A stretch of DNA of 64,000 nt from 'Nostoc azollae' 0708 (GTDB lineage Bacteria; Cyanobacteriota; Cyanobacteriia; Cyanobacteriales; Nostocaceae): contig NC_014248.1 of the NCBI RefSeq assembly GCF_000196515.1, positions 3,848,001 to 3,912,000 of the forward strand, written 5' to 3'. The position numbers and the translations under genes were made by a program. Each line of letters starts with the position of its first letter. Positions within the stretch are counted from its first letter, which is position 1. Shown here piece after piece: positions 29,013 to 39,600 of this stretch. The notes under the pieces were generated by a model, which ran no database searches, was not told the origin of the DNA, and was given only the letters and a program-made list of their open reading frames with translations.

Positions 29013-29120
29013 TCATTTCTTCCAAGGGAGTTTAGTCCCCATTTGAGTCCATGCAGAAAAGATGAGATAAACAATGAGTAAACTCACACCTGCAAAAAAC
29101 GCTAGTAAATCGTTATCCAT
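29013..29120 (-). CDS. 35-residue single-helix membrane protein
   Basis: ATG 29120 to TGA 29013: MDNDLLAFFAGVSLLIVYLI then FSAWTQMGTKLPWKK. One transmembrane helix (about 5-25) and a basic C-terminus, consistent with positive-inside orientation. It is upstream of the 36-residue membrane protein on the same strand, and the two could be one transcription unit. No family recognised; too short for standard gene finders. Coding status is inferred from composition and charge pattern. Confidence 0.5.
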   Translation of the reverse strand: MDNDLLAFFAGVSLLIVYLIFSAWTQMGTKLPWKK

Positions 29121-29417
29121 AGTTCTGCTCAACATTACCATACACTAAATTCAGTATATTACCTGAATAGCTCGTTTATCAGAAGTGTCGAATGTTAGGA
29201 AAAGGATCAGAGGTAGATTTTTTTCTGCACCCTTCCCTCTTAAGCCACAAGTATTGTCTTATTACGATTTGATAAAATTTTATACATTTTCCAAATCAAT
29301 TTGCCGTAATCCTCACAAGCTCCTCACGTTTTGCATCTATAACAGACTTGAAGGTGATAGCAAGAATCAATAAATCTGAGCAATACCTGGAAAATTGATA
29401 TTTAATGGAGATTGATA

Positions 29418-29912
29418 ATGATTAAGTTACTTCTGGACATCCTCGTTTTTGTTATTAATACGATTTATCGAGGTCGCCCCTATCCTCGCTTTTATGTTTT
29501 GGAAACTGTCGAACGAGTCCCTTACTTTTCCTACCTTTCAATTTCCCATCTTTACGGAACTTTAGGATTTTGCAGAAGAGCTGATGGGTTAAAGGTAGAT
29601 TTTGCTGAATCTTGGAATGAATTACATCATTTATTGATGATGGAATCTTTAGAAGGTTCACAACTTTCGGGAGATCGCATCTTAGCCAGAACAACGGTAT
29701 TACTTTACTATTGGATTATTGTTGCCCTATATATCGTCTCTCCTGGTTCTGCCTATCATTTCATGGAATTGGTAGAAAGTCATGCCTATAATAGTTATCA
29801 AAAATTCTTGACAGAATACGAAACAGAACTGAAGTTAGAACCTACACCAGCAAATTTACCACGAAAGCAAACTTTAGTTACACTCGATTTGCGAACTGGT
29901 ACTACATGGTAA
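29418..29912 (+). pseudogene. plastid-type terminal (alternative) oxidase, truncated
   Basis: 164 residues from ATG 29418 (GGAG upstream). The sequence LETVERVPYFSYLSISHLYG then FAESWNELHHLLMMESLEG, and later YHFMELVESHAYNSYQKFL, matches the PTOX/AOX di-iron quinol oxidase. First Glu (LET), NELHH and VESHA ligand motifs are present. After PTPANLPRKQ the frame enters a short unrelated tail and stops, so the last third, including the RDDExxH motif that supplies the final Glu and His ligands, is missing, and no continuation is found in the next 300 bp. Without these ligands the enzyme should be inactive. Confidence 0.7.
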
Positions 29913-30262
29913 ACAAAACTAGCGAATCAAAACTTTATTAGCACATAACTGTAGTTTAAATCGAGGTAAAGAGAAAGCCAACCTGAATGATATTGCTTTC
30001 ATCAAAAGCATATACTGCACATAAATACCATATAGCATTAAGGTATCAGTCATTACCAGGTATTAGTCAAAATAACTTAAGCCTTTCACTGAAATAGTGT
30101 ACTTCATTTATCTACAATCCGCTGTAATTTTCCCGGATAGTGTTCACATTTGGAGAGAATAGGGAATTATAAGTATAGATGTTGAAGTCATATAATATTG
30201 ACTCCTCTTATCTTGTTGATACCCAGTCACAGTGAGAATATTTCACCTATGACTTATGACCA
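29913..30262. other. 350-bp non-coding gap
   Basis: No gene or recognised repeat. The expected 3' part of the terminal oxidase is not here. Confidence 0.45.
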
Positions 30263-30575
30263 GTGCAAATTTTCTATCTCCCATTCCCAGGAATCAGTAA
30301 GAATACTGGTGCACAGCAAGAACAGAAACTTGATCCAGCAAAGTATGTGATGATTTGGGAATCATCTCCATTCTCAACAGCACCAATTGTTATTTCTAAT
30401 AAGCTCGATCCTGGATTAATCAATGCTCTCAAAAAAGTACTAATTGATCCTCCCTCCAGAAGGGATTGTCGCAATTTCTGGTGTGGAAACAGCAGTATAT
30501 ACACTTGTAGATGATGTGAGTTATGAACCAATTAGGCAATTACAAACCAAGTTAGATGAAAAAATTAATAAATAA
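30263..30575 (+). pseudogene. PhnD-type substrate-binding protein, C-terminal remnant
   Basis: Two frames combine to the end of a phosphate/phosphonate (PhnD) periplasmic binding protein: DPAKYVMIWESSPFSTAPIV then ISNKLDPGLINALKKVLID in one, PPEGIVAISGVETAVYTLVD then [19 protein letters not shown] in the next after a frameshift near 30450. The N-terminal two thirds are absent. It overlaps the start of the sensor kinase at 30556 by 20 bp. A PhnD-like protein directly in front of a kinase suggests the pair once sensed a ligand together. Confidence 0.7.
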
Positions 30576-32367
30576 TTCCCCCAAATCCAATATAAATTCA
30601 ATAAATAGTATGAAGATTTGGCAAAAAATCCTTGGTTCTTCGACAGTATTAGCTGGGTTTATCTGTCTGATGGGCATCAGTATTTTTAATCTATATCAAG
30701 CCGAAATATTAGCGGAAAAAAACCAGAAAGAAACTGCACAGGTACTCAACATTACTAATAATTTAGAAAAGTTTTTAAAAAATCAAGTTCTAGTTCTTAA
30801 GGATTTTGTGATTTTGGATCACAACATTCAAAATATGATAGAATTTCAGAAAATAATGTCTAATTTTCGGATTGAACTTGATAAGTTAGAAACATTGATG
30901 GGCAAAGATCCAGAAGTATTACTTGTCCGTCGTCATCACACTTTTTTGACAAAGTTAGCTAATGGTCTAGATAATAATATAGTCACTTTAGTGAAATCCC
31001 AAGAAGATATCAAAGCAATTAACGCTTATGTAAAAGATATTAGCTTTCATTTATCTGCCATTTCTCAAGATACTCTAAAAGAGTATAATATAGCCAATGC
31101 AAATGTTAGAGAAATCAGAAGAATCAACACAAATTTTATGCTTTTAGCTATTATAGGAATATTTTTAATATTGCTATACCAATTAATTTTTATTCTTCCT
31201 GTTATTCGCTCGCTGCATAAACTCCAAGTTGGAGTAGCTGAAATTGGTGCAGGAGATTTGAATTACCATTTAGATATTCAAACTAATGATGAAATTGAAC
31301 AGTTAGCAAATAATTTTAATCAGATGACTAGCAAGTTGTCTGATTTTTATCAATGTCTAGAATCTAGGGTTACTGAAAGAACTACTGAACTATTTCAACT
31401 CAATCAGGACTTAGAAACTGAAATCGCTGATAGACGGAAAACAGAAATTAAGCTCAAAAAGTCCCAAGCACAACTAACACTAAAAGCTCAAGAACTTGAA
31501 AAAACCCTACAAGAACTTCAGGAAGCTCAAACTCAATTAATTCAAACAGAGAAGATGTCAAGTTTAGGGCAATTAGTAGCCGGAGTTGCTCATGAAATTA
31601 ATAATCCAGTTAACTTTATTCACGGTAATATTGAACCTCTAAAGGAGTATTTACAAAATTTTAGCACTGTGATAAATTTATATAGAACTCATTATCCTCA
31701 ACCTGTTCATCAGATTGAGAATTATATTAAATATATAGATTTGGAATTTATTCTAAAAGATACAAATCAAGTTATTGCTTCTCTAGAAGTAGGAACTAAA
31801 AGAATTCGGGAAATTGTTTTATCTCTAAGAAACTTCTCTCGACTTGATGAAGCTGATATGAAAGAAGTCAATCTTCATGAAGGAATTGATAATACCTTAT
31901 TAATTCTCCAGCATAGAATTAAAGAAAAACCCCAGCACTCGGAAATTGAAATTATTAAAGAATATGGCGACTTACCGTTAATTGAATGTTACCCTGGTCA
32001 ATTAAATCAGGTATTCATGAACATTCTTAATAATGCAATTGATGCTATGGATTCTTATACAGCAGATAACAATTTAATAGAAACAACTTCTATTAATAAA
32101 AAAATTATCATTAAAACGAAAATGATAAATAACAAGTTTATTACAATTCATATTGCAGACAATGGGGCAGGAATACCAGCAGAAATTCGCAATCGCATAT
32201 TTGATCCCTTCTTTACAACAAAACCCGTTGGTAAAGGAACGGGATTAGGTTTATCAATCAGTTATCAAATTGTGACTGCAACGCATCGAGGTAGTTTACA
32301 ATATATAACTGTACCCGGAAAAGGAACAGAATTTATTATTAAACTTCCGATTAAGCAGAAAAATTAA
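30556..32367 (+). CDS. membrane sensor histidine kinase (HAMP)
   Basis: 603 residues. TM1 about 25-45, an extracytoplasmic helical sensor of about 150 residues, TM2 about 195-218, HAMP ([20 protein letters not shown]...[17 protein letters not shown]), a coiled coil to about 325, then HisKA with [20 protein letters not shown] (His near 345), N box [16 protein letters not shown]1 DNGAGIP, F box [17 protein letters not shown]2 [10 protein letters not shown]. The upstream PhnD remnant overlaps it, so its usual partner is dead while the kinase frame is intact. No response regulator adjacent. Confidence 0.92.
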   Translation: MKKLINNSPKSNINSINSMKIWQKILGSSTVLAGFICLMGISIFNLYQAEILAEKNQKETAQVLNITNNLEKFLKNQVLVLKDFVILDHNIQNMIEFQKIMSNFRIELDKLETLMGKDPEVLLVRRHHTFLTKLANGLDNNIVTLVKSQEDIKAINAYVKDISFHLSAISQDTLKEYNIANANVREIRRINTNFMLLAIIGIFLILLYQLIFILPVIRSLHKLQVGVAEIGAGDLNYHLDIQTNDEIEQLANNFNQMTSKLSDFYQCLESRVTERTTELFQLNQDLETEIADRRKTEIKLKKSQAQLTLKAQELEKTLQELQEAQTQLIQTEKMSSLGQLVAGVAHEINNPVNFIHGNIEPLKEYLQNFSTVINLYRTHYPQPVHQIENYIKYIDLEFILKDTNQVIASLEVGTKRIREIVLSLRNFSRLDEADMKEVNLHEGIDNTLLILQHRIKEKPQHSEIEIIKEYGDLPLIECYPGQLNQVFMNILNNAIDAMDSYTADNNLIETTSINKKIIIKTKMINNKFITIHIADNGAGIPAEIRNRIFDPFFTTKPVGKGTGLGLSISYQIVTATHRGSLQYITVPGKGTEFIIKLPIKQKN

Positions 32368-32497
32368 ATTAGCATGATGCTAAATTAAGCTTTCAGATTT
32401 CCTCAACCCTAATTCTGGAATTGCCTCCACAGCTCCCAGCTATTACTATAAAGGAAGATGTCCGCCAACAGGAGAACTGTTGAGACTACCCCGAAGC

Positions 32498-34018
32498 CAG
32501 GGGAAACGCACCTTATTTCCTAATAAAAACTAATGAGGATTTTAAAATCATCTATATATATAAGTGCAAAGCTTAATGGATATATAAACGAAATCAATCA
32601 GTTTTTTATTAAGCGATGAATTAGCCTATCTCCAATTGAATAACTCTTAGCTAAGGATAAATGAGCTAACTATTCATCCATAAATAAGTAAACTTATCTG
32701 TAAAAATAAGTAGAAGAAAATATTAAGTAAATTGTTGACAAGTTAGTTGAGGCTAAAGCTAAAACTCTTTCTCAAGAGTTATTATCCATTGCTGCCAAAA
32801 ACTGTTTATTTTTTATCCCCCGCTTCACGGGGTTCTCTTTACCCAAAAGATCGACTGCTATCTGCCGCATTACTGCAAAGTTTTGTGGAGCATTATCTTT
32901 CCTAATCCGGTAGTCATCTTGTTTTAAAGCTACATCTAATACCCAATGCAATGAATTTTCTATTGCCCAATGGCTGCGGACAGAATTAGCCAATTGTTCT
33001 ACATTTGACTCAAGACTACTAATAAAATAACGAGTCTCTACTGTTGTTTTATCATCCACTTGTCCGATAGGTTCTACCATCCCAACACTTTTTAGATTTG
33101 ACCAAACTGAATCAGGGTCAAGCTGAAATCCCATTCCAGGTAACATCACATAGTTGCGGATTCCATGACGACCATGCCCTATTGCTTCGGGTTTATATGT
33201 GCTATGTTGAAGCTCTGGAAAACCTGTACTTATCCCTGACTTAAATAGCTGTTCTACTGACTCATACAGATTACCTTGGTTCTTTTTTAAAGTGATTACA
33301 TAATCTGCATTTTCTTGCGTAATTAACTTTACTATGTCTTTGTGACACCCGATGGCATCAATCCTGACAATACATCCCAGCTAATTCTAAAACCTTTAAT
33401 AATTCGGGAATTGCTGTAATTTCATGTGACTTCTCATGCACCTTCACCTGTCCCAACACTAATTTATTTGTAGTTGCCCATACACTTACCATTTGGATTG
33501 CACTCTAGTCACTATTTTTACCATGAGAACTACATAAAGTTTTCCCGTCAATTGCCACAACTTCACCATCCCTTATCTTATGTACTGATTTGATCCAGTT
33601 CAAGAAACAATTTTGAAATTTTTGCGGATTCAATTGTGCAAATACCCTTCCAAATGTGTCCTGGGACCGGAGCCCATTTCCTAGTTCTAAAAAGGTTTTT
33701 AACCACTTATATTTTGTGCAGCCATACAGTTCAATTGCCACCCAACTATCTGCTTCACAAATTACTGCACAAATTCCAATGGTAAGAATGTCAATTAACT
33801 TGTGTCGTTTCCTCCCCTCTACTCTTGGATCTTCCATCTGTGCAACGTGGTCAGTAATCGTGATTTTGGACTTGAGCTTCACACTTTTTGGGACTTTCTT
33901 CTTCTACTTTTACAATGACTTTACCATCAGAGCCTCATTGGTCAACCTCCATATCATCAGCCCTCCCTACCTTTCTCGTTTCTTAATATATGTACCATAT
34001 TTACATGCGTTCGCCCTG
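32498..34018 (-). mobile_element. ISAs1-type insertion sequence, copy A (1521 bp)
   Basis: Ends CAGGGGAAACGCACC (left) and, reversed from the right, CAGGGCGAACGCATG are inverted repeats with the CAGGG start common in ISAs1. Sequence is nearly identical, in inverted orientation, to 42833-44354. The right flank is the IS701 fragment (broken inside its transposase); the left flank is unrelated, so no target duplication is evident and one side has probably been rearranged. Confidence 0.88.
32772..33882 (-). pseudogene. ISAs1-family transposase, copy A
   Basis: N-terminal DDE_Tnp_1_assoc-type domain (ITDHVAQMEDPRVEGRKRHK; WLKTFLELGNGLRSQDTFGRV), then DGEVVAIDGKTLCSS with the first catalytic Asp. 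The C-terminal half reads VETRYFISSL and RSHWAIENSLHWVLDV with the catalytic Glu. It has TAG right after HGKNSD (33505-33507) and a one-base insertion near 33377 relative to copy B. Start GTG/ATG at 33882. Inactive. Confidence 0.88.
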
Positions 34019-34547
34019 ACCCCAAGAGGCTTTTACACAAATTCAACTGGAGTTAGATAAACCCAAAACATTATGGGTAGTAACTAAAGAAGTAGAAATA
34101 TCACCCTTAACTGGAAAGGGCAATATTGCTATCATCATCAATGGTTCTACTTTCTCTCAAGCCACTGATATTGACTACTTTATGCCCAATATTTCTTCAT
34201 CAATTGTCACACCCCAATGGATAGTTGATACATATTCTCCAAGAAACTGGGTAGAAGTTGTTTACAGCGAAGCCAAGGGATGGTTAGGACTCAAAGAATA
34301 TCAAGTTGGAGATAAAAGCAGTTGACTGCGCCATTTTATTTTGGTTTTCTGTGCCTACACTTTTATTCTTTGCCATCAGTGGACTGGAGGATTAAGACCA
34401 AGGTGGGCTAAGAAACCTTTGAATACTTTTACTGCAGCTTTAGAAGCGTTGAGAACAGTCATATCTTTTCTATTTATTGATTAGTTCAACTTGAATCCGG
34501 ACGTGTTTCCTTCTTATCAAGCCAGTTTGGGCTACATTTGGGCTTGA
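34019..34547 (+). pseudogene. IS701-type transposase fragment (3' third)
   Basis: Nearly identical to the last third of the transposase at 1763-3037 (QLELDKPKTLWVVTKEVEIS; WVEVVYSEAKGWLGLKEYQV). Its left edge coincides with the end of ISAs1 copy A. Its right edge (near 34560) cuts the end of the hybrid kinase pseudogene. Contains TGA at about 34323 and TAG in the final third. Confidence 0.82.
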
Positions 34548-34557
34548 TTTTTGTTTA

Positions 34558-37243
34558 CGTCCCCTTAATCCATTCTATTGGCATGATAGCTGAAGCGGCA
34601 GGTTCAAGAATAAAGTCAGATGCTTGAGGAAAAGAATTAGCTACCTTACTAACTGGATTTGATTCGTATATATATTCAACTTGTAAATACTGGGATAAGA
34701 TTCTGAGAATTCCTTCCCAGAGGAATGGTTTGCTGAGAAAGTCATCACAGCCAGCTTCTAAAGTTTTTTGATGCTTTTATATGAAAGCACTTGCGGTCAA
34801 AGCAATGATTTTTGTATAAGTTTATTTTGCCCAATGCTTAATTCTTGTTCCTGATGGCGAATTTATCGAGTAGCTTCATAGCCTTCGAGAACAGGCATCT
34901 GCATATCCATAAAGATTAAGTGTGGTGGCCATTGTTGCCACAGTGCGATCGCTTCTTCTCCATTTTCAGCTTCCTGCACTTCAAAACCTAATTGCATCAA
35001 GATTTGGCTAAGTAGTAGGCGATTGGCTGAATTATCTTCCACAATCAGAATTAGATACTTCCGTCCAGGAGCAATACTAACTGCACCATCAATGGGAATT
35101 ATGGAATTAGAACTGATAACTTCCTCAGCTAATGCAAGCTGAATATAAAAAGTAAAACAACTGCCTTGACCTAGTGTGGTTTGAACCGTAGTTTCACCAC
35201 CCATTAATTGCACAAACTTCTGACTGATCCGTAAGCCTAAACCTGTTCCTTCCTTTAATTTTTCTCCGGTTCGTGTTTGCTGAAATGCCAGAAATAAATC
35301 ACCAAATTCTTCTGGAGCAATGCCATATCCAGTATCTTCAACCTCAAAGCAGAGGCCATGGGAGGGTGTAGGAGGAGAGATGATTGTTTCTTCTGTGAGT
35401 CTCTGTTCCGCCTGTCACTGCTCTTACTTGCATCTTTACACTGCCTTTGTCGGTAAATTTGATGGCATTTCCCAGCAAGTTAATGAGTACCTGACACAGT
35501 TTGTTTTCATCGGTTTTGATGGAATAAGGTACAGTCAGATCACAGTCAAAACTTAGTTTTAAGCCTTTTAATTGTGCTTTAAGTTGGAACATGGCTTCTA
35601 GACTATGGACCAATTTGTGTAAATCAAACTCTATTTCCGAGAGTGTAACCCTTCCAGCTTCGATTTTTGACATCTCCAGAACATCGTTAATCAGTGCTAG
35701 TAGGTATTCGCCACTTTGGTTAATGATTTCAATATAACGTTGATGATTAATGCTGAGGGATTTATCCTGCTGCATCAACTGAGTAAAGCCGAGAATAGCG
35801 TTGAGTGGGGTACGCAACTCATAGCTCATGTTGGCGAAAAATTTGCTTTTAGCTCCGTTAGCACCATCGGCAGTTTCTTTAGCCTGTTTGAATTCCTCAG
35901 CTTGTTGTTGAGTTTGGCCAAATAGTTCTGCTTGTTGTACTGCGACTCCCAACTGATTGCCAGTTTGGGAGACAATACCGATTTCTGCTTCTTGCCACTC
36001 TTGAGGAGCGTCATTGTGATAAACTGCTAACAAGCCCCAGAGTTTTTTACCACAGAAGATGGGGGTAATGATATAAGCTCCTGCTTGTAATTGTTGGAGA
36101 ATATTACACCTCTTGCAGAATTAATTTTATGGTATAATGGGGCCATGTGTTTGTTTTAGCCAAAAGTTAGAGTTACACGGTTATGTTTGAATTAGGGAGC
36201 GCAAAGAACACCAAAAGTACATAAAATAAATCTAAAAGTCTCTATCATACCACAGAAACAATTTTGCAATAGGTCTATTAAGATAGCATGGTTCAAAATT
36301 GTTTGTGTAAATATCGTTGACGCAACAATAGCGGTTTTTCTGGCGATAAATGCCGCCTTGGGTGTCTTGTAAATAGATATCACTGCTTAGTAGTTCTAAA
36401 CTGCTGATTTGAGTGGTTATACAATTAGGTTTATCAACAGCTATCTGCGTAAGTCTGGGATCATTTGCCCGTCTGGGTAACAAAATATTCCAATTTTCAC
36501 TGATAAACTCGGAAACTAATTCCCCACTCCAATCTGGTTTGAAGCGGTATATTAAGACGCTATCACATTTAACTGCCTGCCTTAATTCTGTGGTGGTGAT
36601 ATTAAAAATAGAGTCTAGATTTAGGGTTTGACGCATTCGCAGAATCACGCCGTTAATTGCTTTTTCCCGTTCTGCCATCACCCTCATTGTTGCTTCCACT
36701 GTGATCCGTTCCCTAATTTCACTTTCTAGGGCGTTATTAGCTGTCACAAGTCCTGCGGTTCGTTCTTCAACTCGGAATTCTAGATCCTGGTAAGCATGGC
36801 GTTTTTCCTCCTCTACCCATTTCCGTTGTAGTTCAGTAGAAGCTCCTGCTGCAAAGACACTCAAGAGTGCTTTGGTGCGTTCATCGGTATGAAAGGATTT
36901 GACATCAATAATGCAGAGATTGCCAATCACCTGTTGATTAAGATCCAGTAAGGGGACACCTACATAACTCTGGGCATTGATGTGTTGTAGTAATGCGACA
37001 GTTGGAAACAGTTCCTGTAAATTATCTGGATAAGAACACAGCAATTTCTCTTCAACCACGACTTTGCAAGGAGTACCTGCCAAATTATATTCAATTTTGT
37101 CTGCTAAATTAGTAACAAACCAGAGAGCAAGGGTTCGGAAAAATATTGATGTTCGGGAATAATGCCAAAATTGTTTGCATACTTTAACAGTACCATCCTA
37201 AACATAGCAACTATAGGCAACAGGATAGTCTACAGAGTCCATG
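34558..37243 (-). pseudogene. GAF hybrid histidine kinase/response regulator, broken
   Basis: Pieces in order from 37243: N-terminal GAF (KVVVEEKLLCSYPDNLQELF; YVGVPLLDLNQQVIGNLCII), coiled coil, second GAF (LRQAVKCDSVLIYRFKPDWS) interrupted by a MITE, then HisKA/HATPase and a receiver (LILIVEDNSANRLLLSQIL; HLIFMDMQMPVLEGYEATR). The phospho-acceptor motif reads NMSYELRTPLN: the His is a Tyr (CAT to TAT). Other lesions: stop near 37200, frameshift near 35400, stop after EATR at 34868, and loss of the 3' end at the IS701 fragment. Clearly dead. Confidence 0.85.
36107..36275. mobile_element. 169-bp MITE, copy 2, inside the hybrid kinase
   Basis: Related to 669-834. Inverted ends CACCTCTTGCAGAATTAATT and GACCTATTGCAAAATTGTTT, flanked by an exact 5-bp duplication TATTA (36102-36106, 36276-36280). 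Removing the element plus one TATTA restores the kinase frame exactly: ...NNFEPCYLN joins ILQQLQAGAYIITPIF. Confidence 0.92.
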
Positions 37244-37385
37244 TTATGTGAATATTCTCAGTAGTGATAAAGTATAGTTTTACTGAATTAAATCAATTTT
37301 TCCATCATCAACACAAAAACACCATCCATCATGGAAAATGATGGTAATGCTTATACTTTAGAACAGTTGAGGGATCGAACTGGGA

Positions 37386-37721
37386 CTGGTAGCCTATAAC
37401 CAATATCAGCAAACGGCAATTAGTGAGGTGAGAGTGCTCGTCCTCTCCTCAGAAGCATTATATGCCTCTAACAAAGCCTTTGATACCCTCCTCCAAATAA
37501 TTAAAGGCAAACAACTTCTCTAATATCTCAAAAGCACAGATGCAAATCTCCAGATGCAAGTAGATTATGCCCTGCAAAGAGTAATTTTGACTATTCAAGA
37601 ACATAACCGTTTAACAGGATACAAAGCCGCAGTTTTAGGGGTTCACATCAGTCCCAACGGCGAGCAAATCGCCACAGCCAGCGTAGATAAAACCGTCATT
37701 CCTGCTACTATCGCTAAATAG
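37386..37721 (+). pseudogene. WD40-repeat protein fragment
   Basis: The frame gives LVAYNQYQQTAISEVRVLVL then SSEALYASNKAFDTLLQIIK, a TAA, then GYKAAVLGVHISPNGEQIAT ASVDKTV. This is the linker and first WD40 blade of the large AAA/NACHT-WD40 proteins common in Nostoc. Both ends are gone. Remnant only. Confidence 0.7.
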
Positions 37722-38057
37722 TCAATTTCGTCCAATTTAAGGTCTTTGGTACTAAACATGGCAATAGAAACTGCACAAAAGTATCTGTTTAGATTTTCTC
37801 ATTTGTCTGTTTATTCAAAATGTTTTTTCATTTTTTTTATAGTAATTGAGGATAAAGCTTTCAATGATTTTGAACCAGGTTTTCAATCAAAATAACCTAA
37901 GAACCGAAATTTCGTACTTAGTCGTGTTTATTAACTGTATATCTAACTTAATAGTAGTAATTCCTATTTAGCTCCAATAAATTCTAGTCAATTGAGCAGT
38001 TCTACTAGTCTTATCTACTAAGTACATCCATTTTGTTGGGCTGTGACAGTTGTGGTT
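37722..38057. other. 336-bp non-coding gap
   Basis: AT-rich; no gene, IS end or repeat recognised. The bases before 38058 contain a CxxC-like scrap (CDSCGYG in another frame) that probably belongs to the zinc-ribbon pseudogene. Confidence 0.4.
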
Positions 38058-38501
38058 ATGGAATCTGGGATTAATAGACTTCATGCTTTGGAACCTTAGC
38101 ATCTCAAAGAATCATTGCGAACTTACGAACCATCCTATTTAGAGGGGTTTGAGGCACAGTGATCACAAGTTTCTTTAGAAGAAGGATTTTTGAAGGCGAA
38201 AAAGACGATTGATAATAATATTTATTTAGCGGTAAGGTGAGATAACGGTGGTGATGAATAGAGGGTTGGTGATATTTCTACTAATTATCAACAAATTACT
38301 TTTAAACATATTTTGTTACCTGTTTGGCTGAGTTCCTATCGTTACGAAAATCGCCGGTTTCAGCTGATGATTAATGCTCGGACTAGAGAAGTACAAGGAG
38401 AAAGACCCTACAGTAAACTGAAGTTTTTCTTTGCTGTTTTAGGCGGCGTGTTAATAACTGCAAGTATTATTTTACTCTTCCTTTGGTTAAATAAGGGATG
38501 A
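38058..38501 (+). pseudogene. zinc-ribbon membrane protein, nonsense mutations
   Basis: One frame with four stops (TAG, TGA, TGA, TAG) reads HLKESLRTYEPSYLEGFEAQ, SLEEGFLKAKKTID, ITFKHILLPVWLSSYRYENR then RFQLMINARTREVQGERPYS, ending in a membrane helix (FFAVLGGVLITASIILLFLW). This is the C-terminal part of the TFIIB-type zinc-ribbon proteins; a CxxC scrap stands just upstream in another frame. Dead. Confidence 0.65.
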
Positions 38502-38795
38502 GCGATCACTTTGACACCAATTAGTGTAACTACCTATATCTCATATCCAGTAAATCCTGATTGAGAGGTTTTTGGATATAAAAACCCCTTGGATTATTTT
38601 CAACCCTACATTACCATAACCAGTCAAGAAGTCAAGACCAGAGTAAATTCGTGACTATGCTGCAACTAATTCTTAATATTATTGAGAATCAAGCTGGGAT
38701 TTTTGATAAAATTCAGTAAATTTACATTTTTCGTCAAAGTCTCATTGAAATAACTTATCTTTAGCAGTAATAACTTTGCTGTTTCTAAACACACC

Positions 38796-39590
38796 CTACA
38801 TAACTGGCATAATTGCACCTGTTAAATTTGTACCTCTAAGATTTGCACCTGTTAAATTTGCACCTCTAAGATTCGCACCTCTAAGATTCGCACCTCTAAG
38901 ATTCGCACCTGTTAAATTTGCACAAGTTAAATCAGCATTCGTCAAATTAGCTTCACTCAAATTAGCTCTGAATAAGTATGAACTTCCTAAATGTGAGTTC
39001 GTTAAATTAGCTTTATACAAATTAGCTTGGTAAAGGTAAGTTTGCATTAATTCGGCTTCATACAAATTAGCTCCACTCAAGTCAGTGGTAATTAAATTAG
39101 CTCCTACGAGGTTAGCAAAAGAAAGGTTACTACGGATGAGTTTCGCTGCTGCTAAATCGGCATCTTTTAAGTTGGCGTTTCTGAAATCAGTACCAATTAA
39201 GTTAGCACCTGTAATTGCTGCACCTATAAGATTTGCTTCACTCAAATCAGCACCGATTAAATTTACCTGACTCAAATTAGCCTGTGTCAGTGTTGCATTA
39301 CGCAAGTTAGCAATACTCAAATTAGCCTCACTCAAATTAGCTTCTATCAACTTGGCTTGATGGAGATTAGCAATACTCAAATTTGCACCACTCAAATTGG
39401 TTCGCACCAATAAAGCGTGACTGAAATCTACCTTGGTTAAATTGACTCCTTGTAGGTTTGCACCCCGGAAGTTTTCCCCTTGCAGGTTAGCGGTGCTGAG
39501 GTCAATTTCTAGTTGGGGATTTTGCTTTCTCCATTCTATCCAGGTAACTGCACCTGATTGGAGTAGGGCTAAATGCTCTGGATTTGCCAT
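38796..39590 (-). CDS. pentapeptide-repeat protein
   Basis: 264 residues. After a 28-residue N-terminal head (MANPEHLALLQSGAVTWIEW) nearly everything is A(N/D)LxxA-type pentapeptides, about 45 in a row, forming a right-handed quadrilateral beta-helix. The last repeats (ANLRGANLRGANLRGANLTG) are encoded by almost exact 15-bp DNA repeats at 38820-38925, a likely slippage site. The start is only 10 bp after ccmP ends on the same strand, so the two are probably co-transcribed. Function of such cyanobacterial proteins is unknown. Intact. Confidence 0.9.
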   Translation of the reverse strand: MANPEHLALLQSGAVTWIEWRKQNPQLEIDLSTANLQGENFRGANLQGVNLTKVDFSHALLVRTNLSGANLSIANLHQAKLIEANLSEANLSIANLRNATLTQANLSQVNLIGADLSEANLIGAAITGANLIGTDFRNANLKDADLAAAKLIRSNLSFANLVGANLITTDLSGANLYEAELMQTYLYQANLYKANLTNSHLGSSYLFRANLSEANLTNADLTCANLTGANLRGANLRGANLRGANLTGANLRGTNLTGAIMPVM

Positions 39591-39600
39591 TTTTGCTCCT

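Noticed and set aside
32400-32497. Minus-strand GVVSTVLLLADIFL resembling the end of a FecCD permease next to ISAs1 copy A
   Set aside because: Fourteen hydrophobic residues are not diagnostic, and the flanking codons give stops; I could not tie it to the iron locus.
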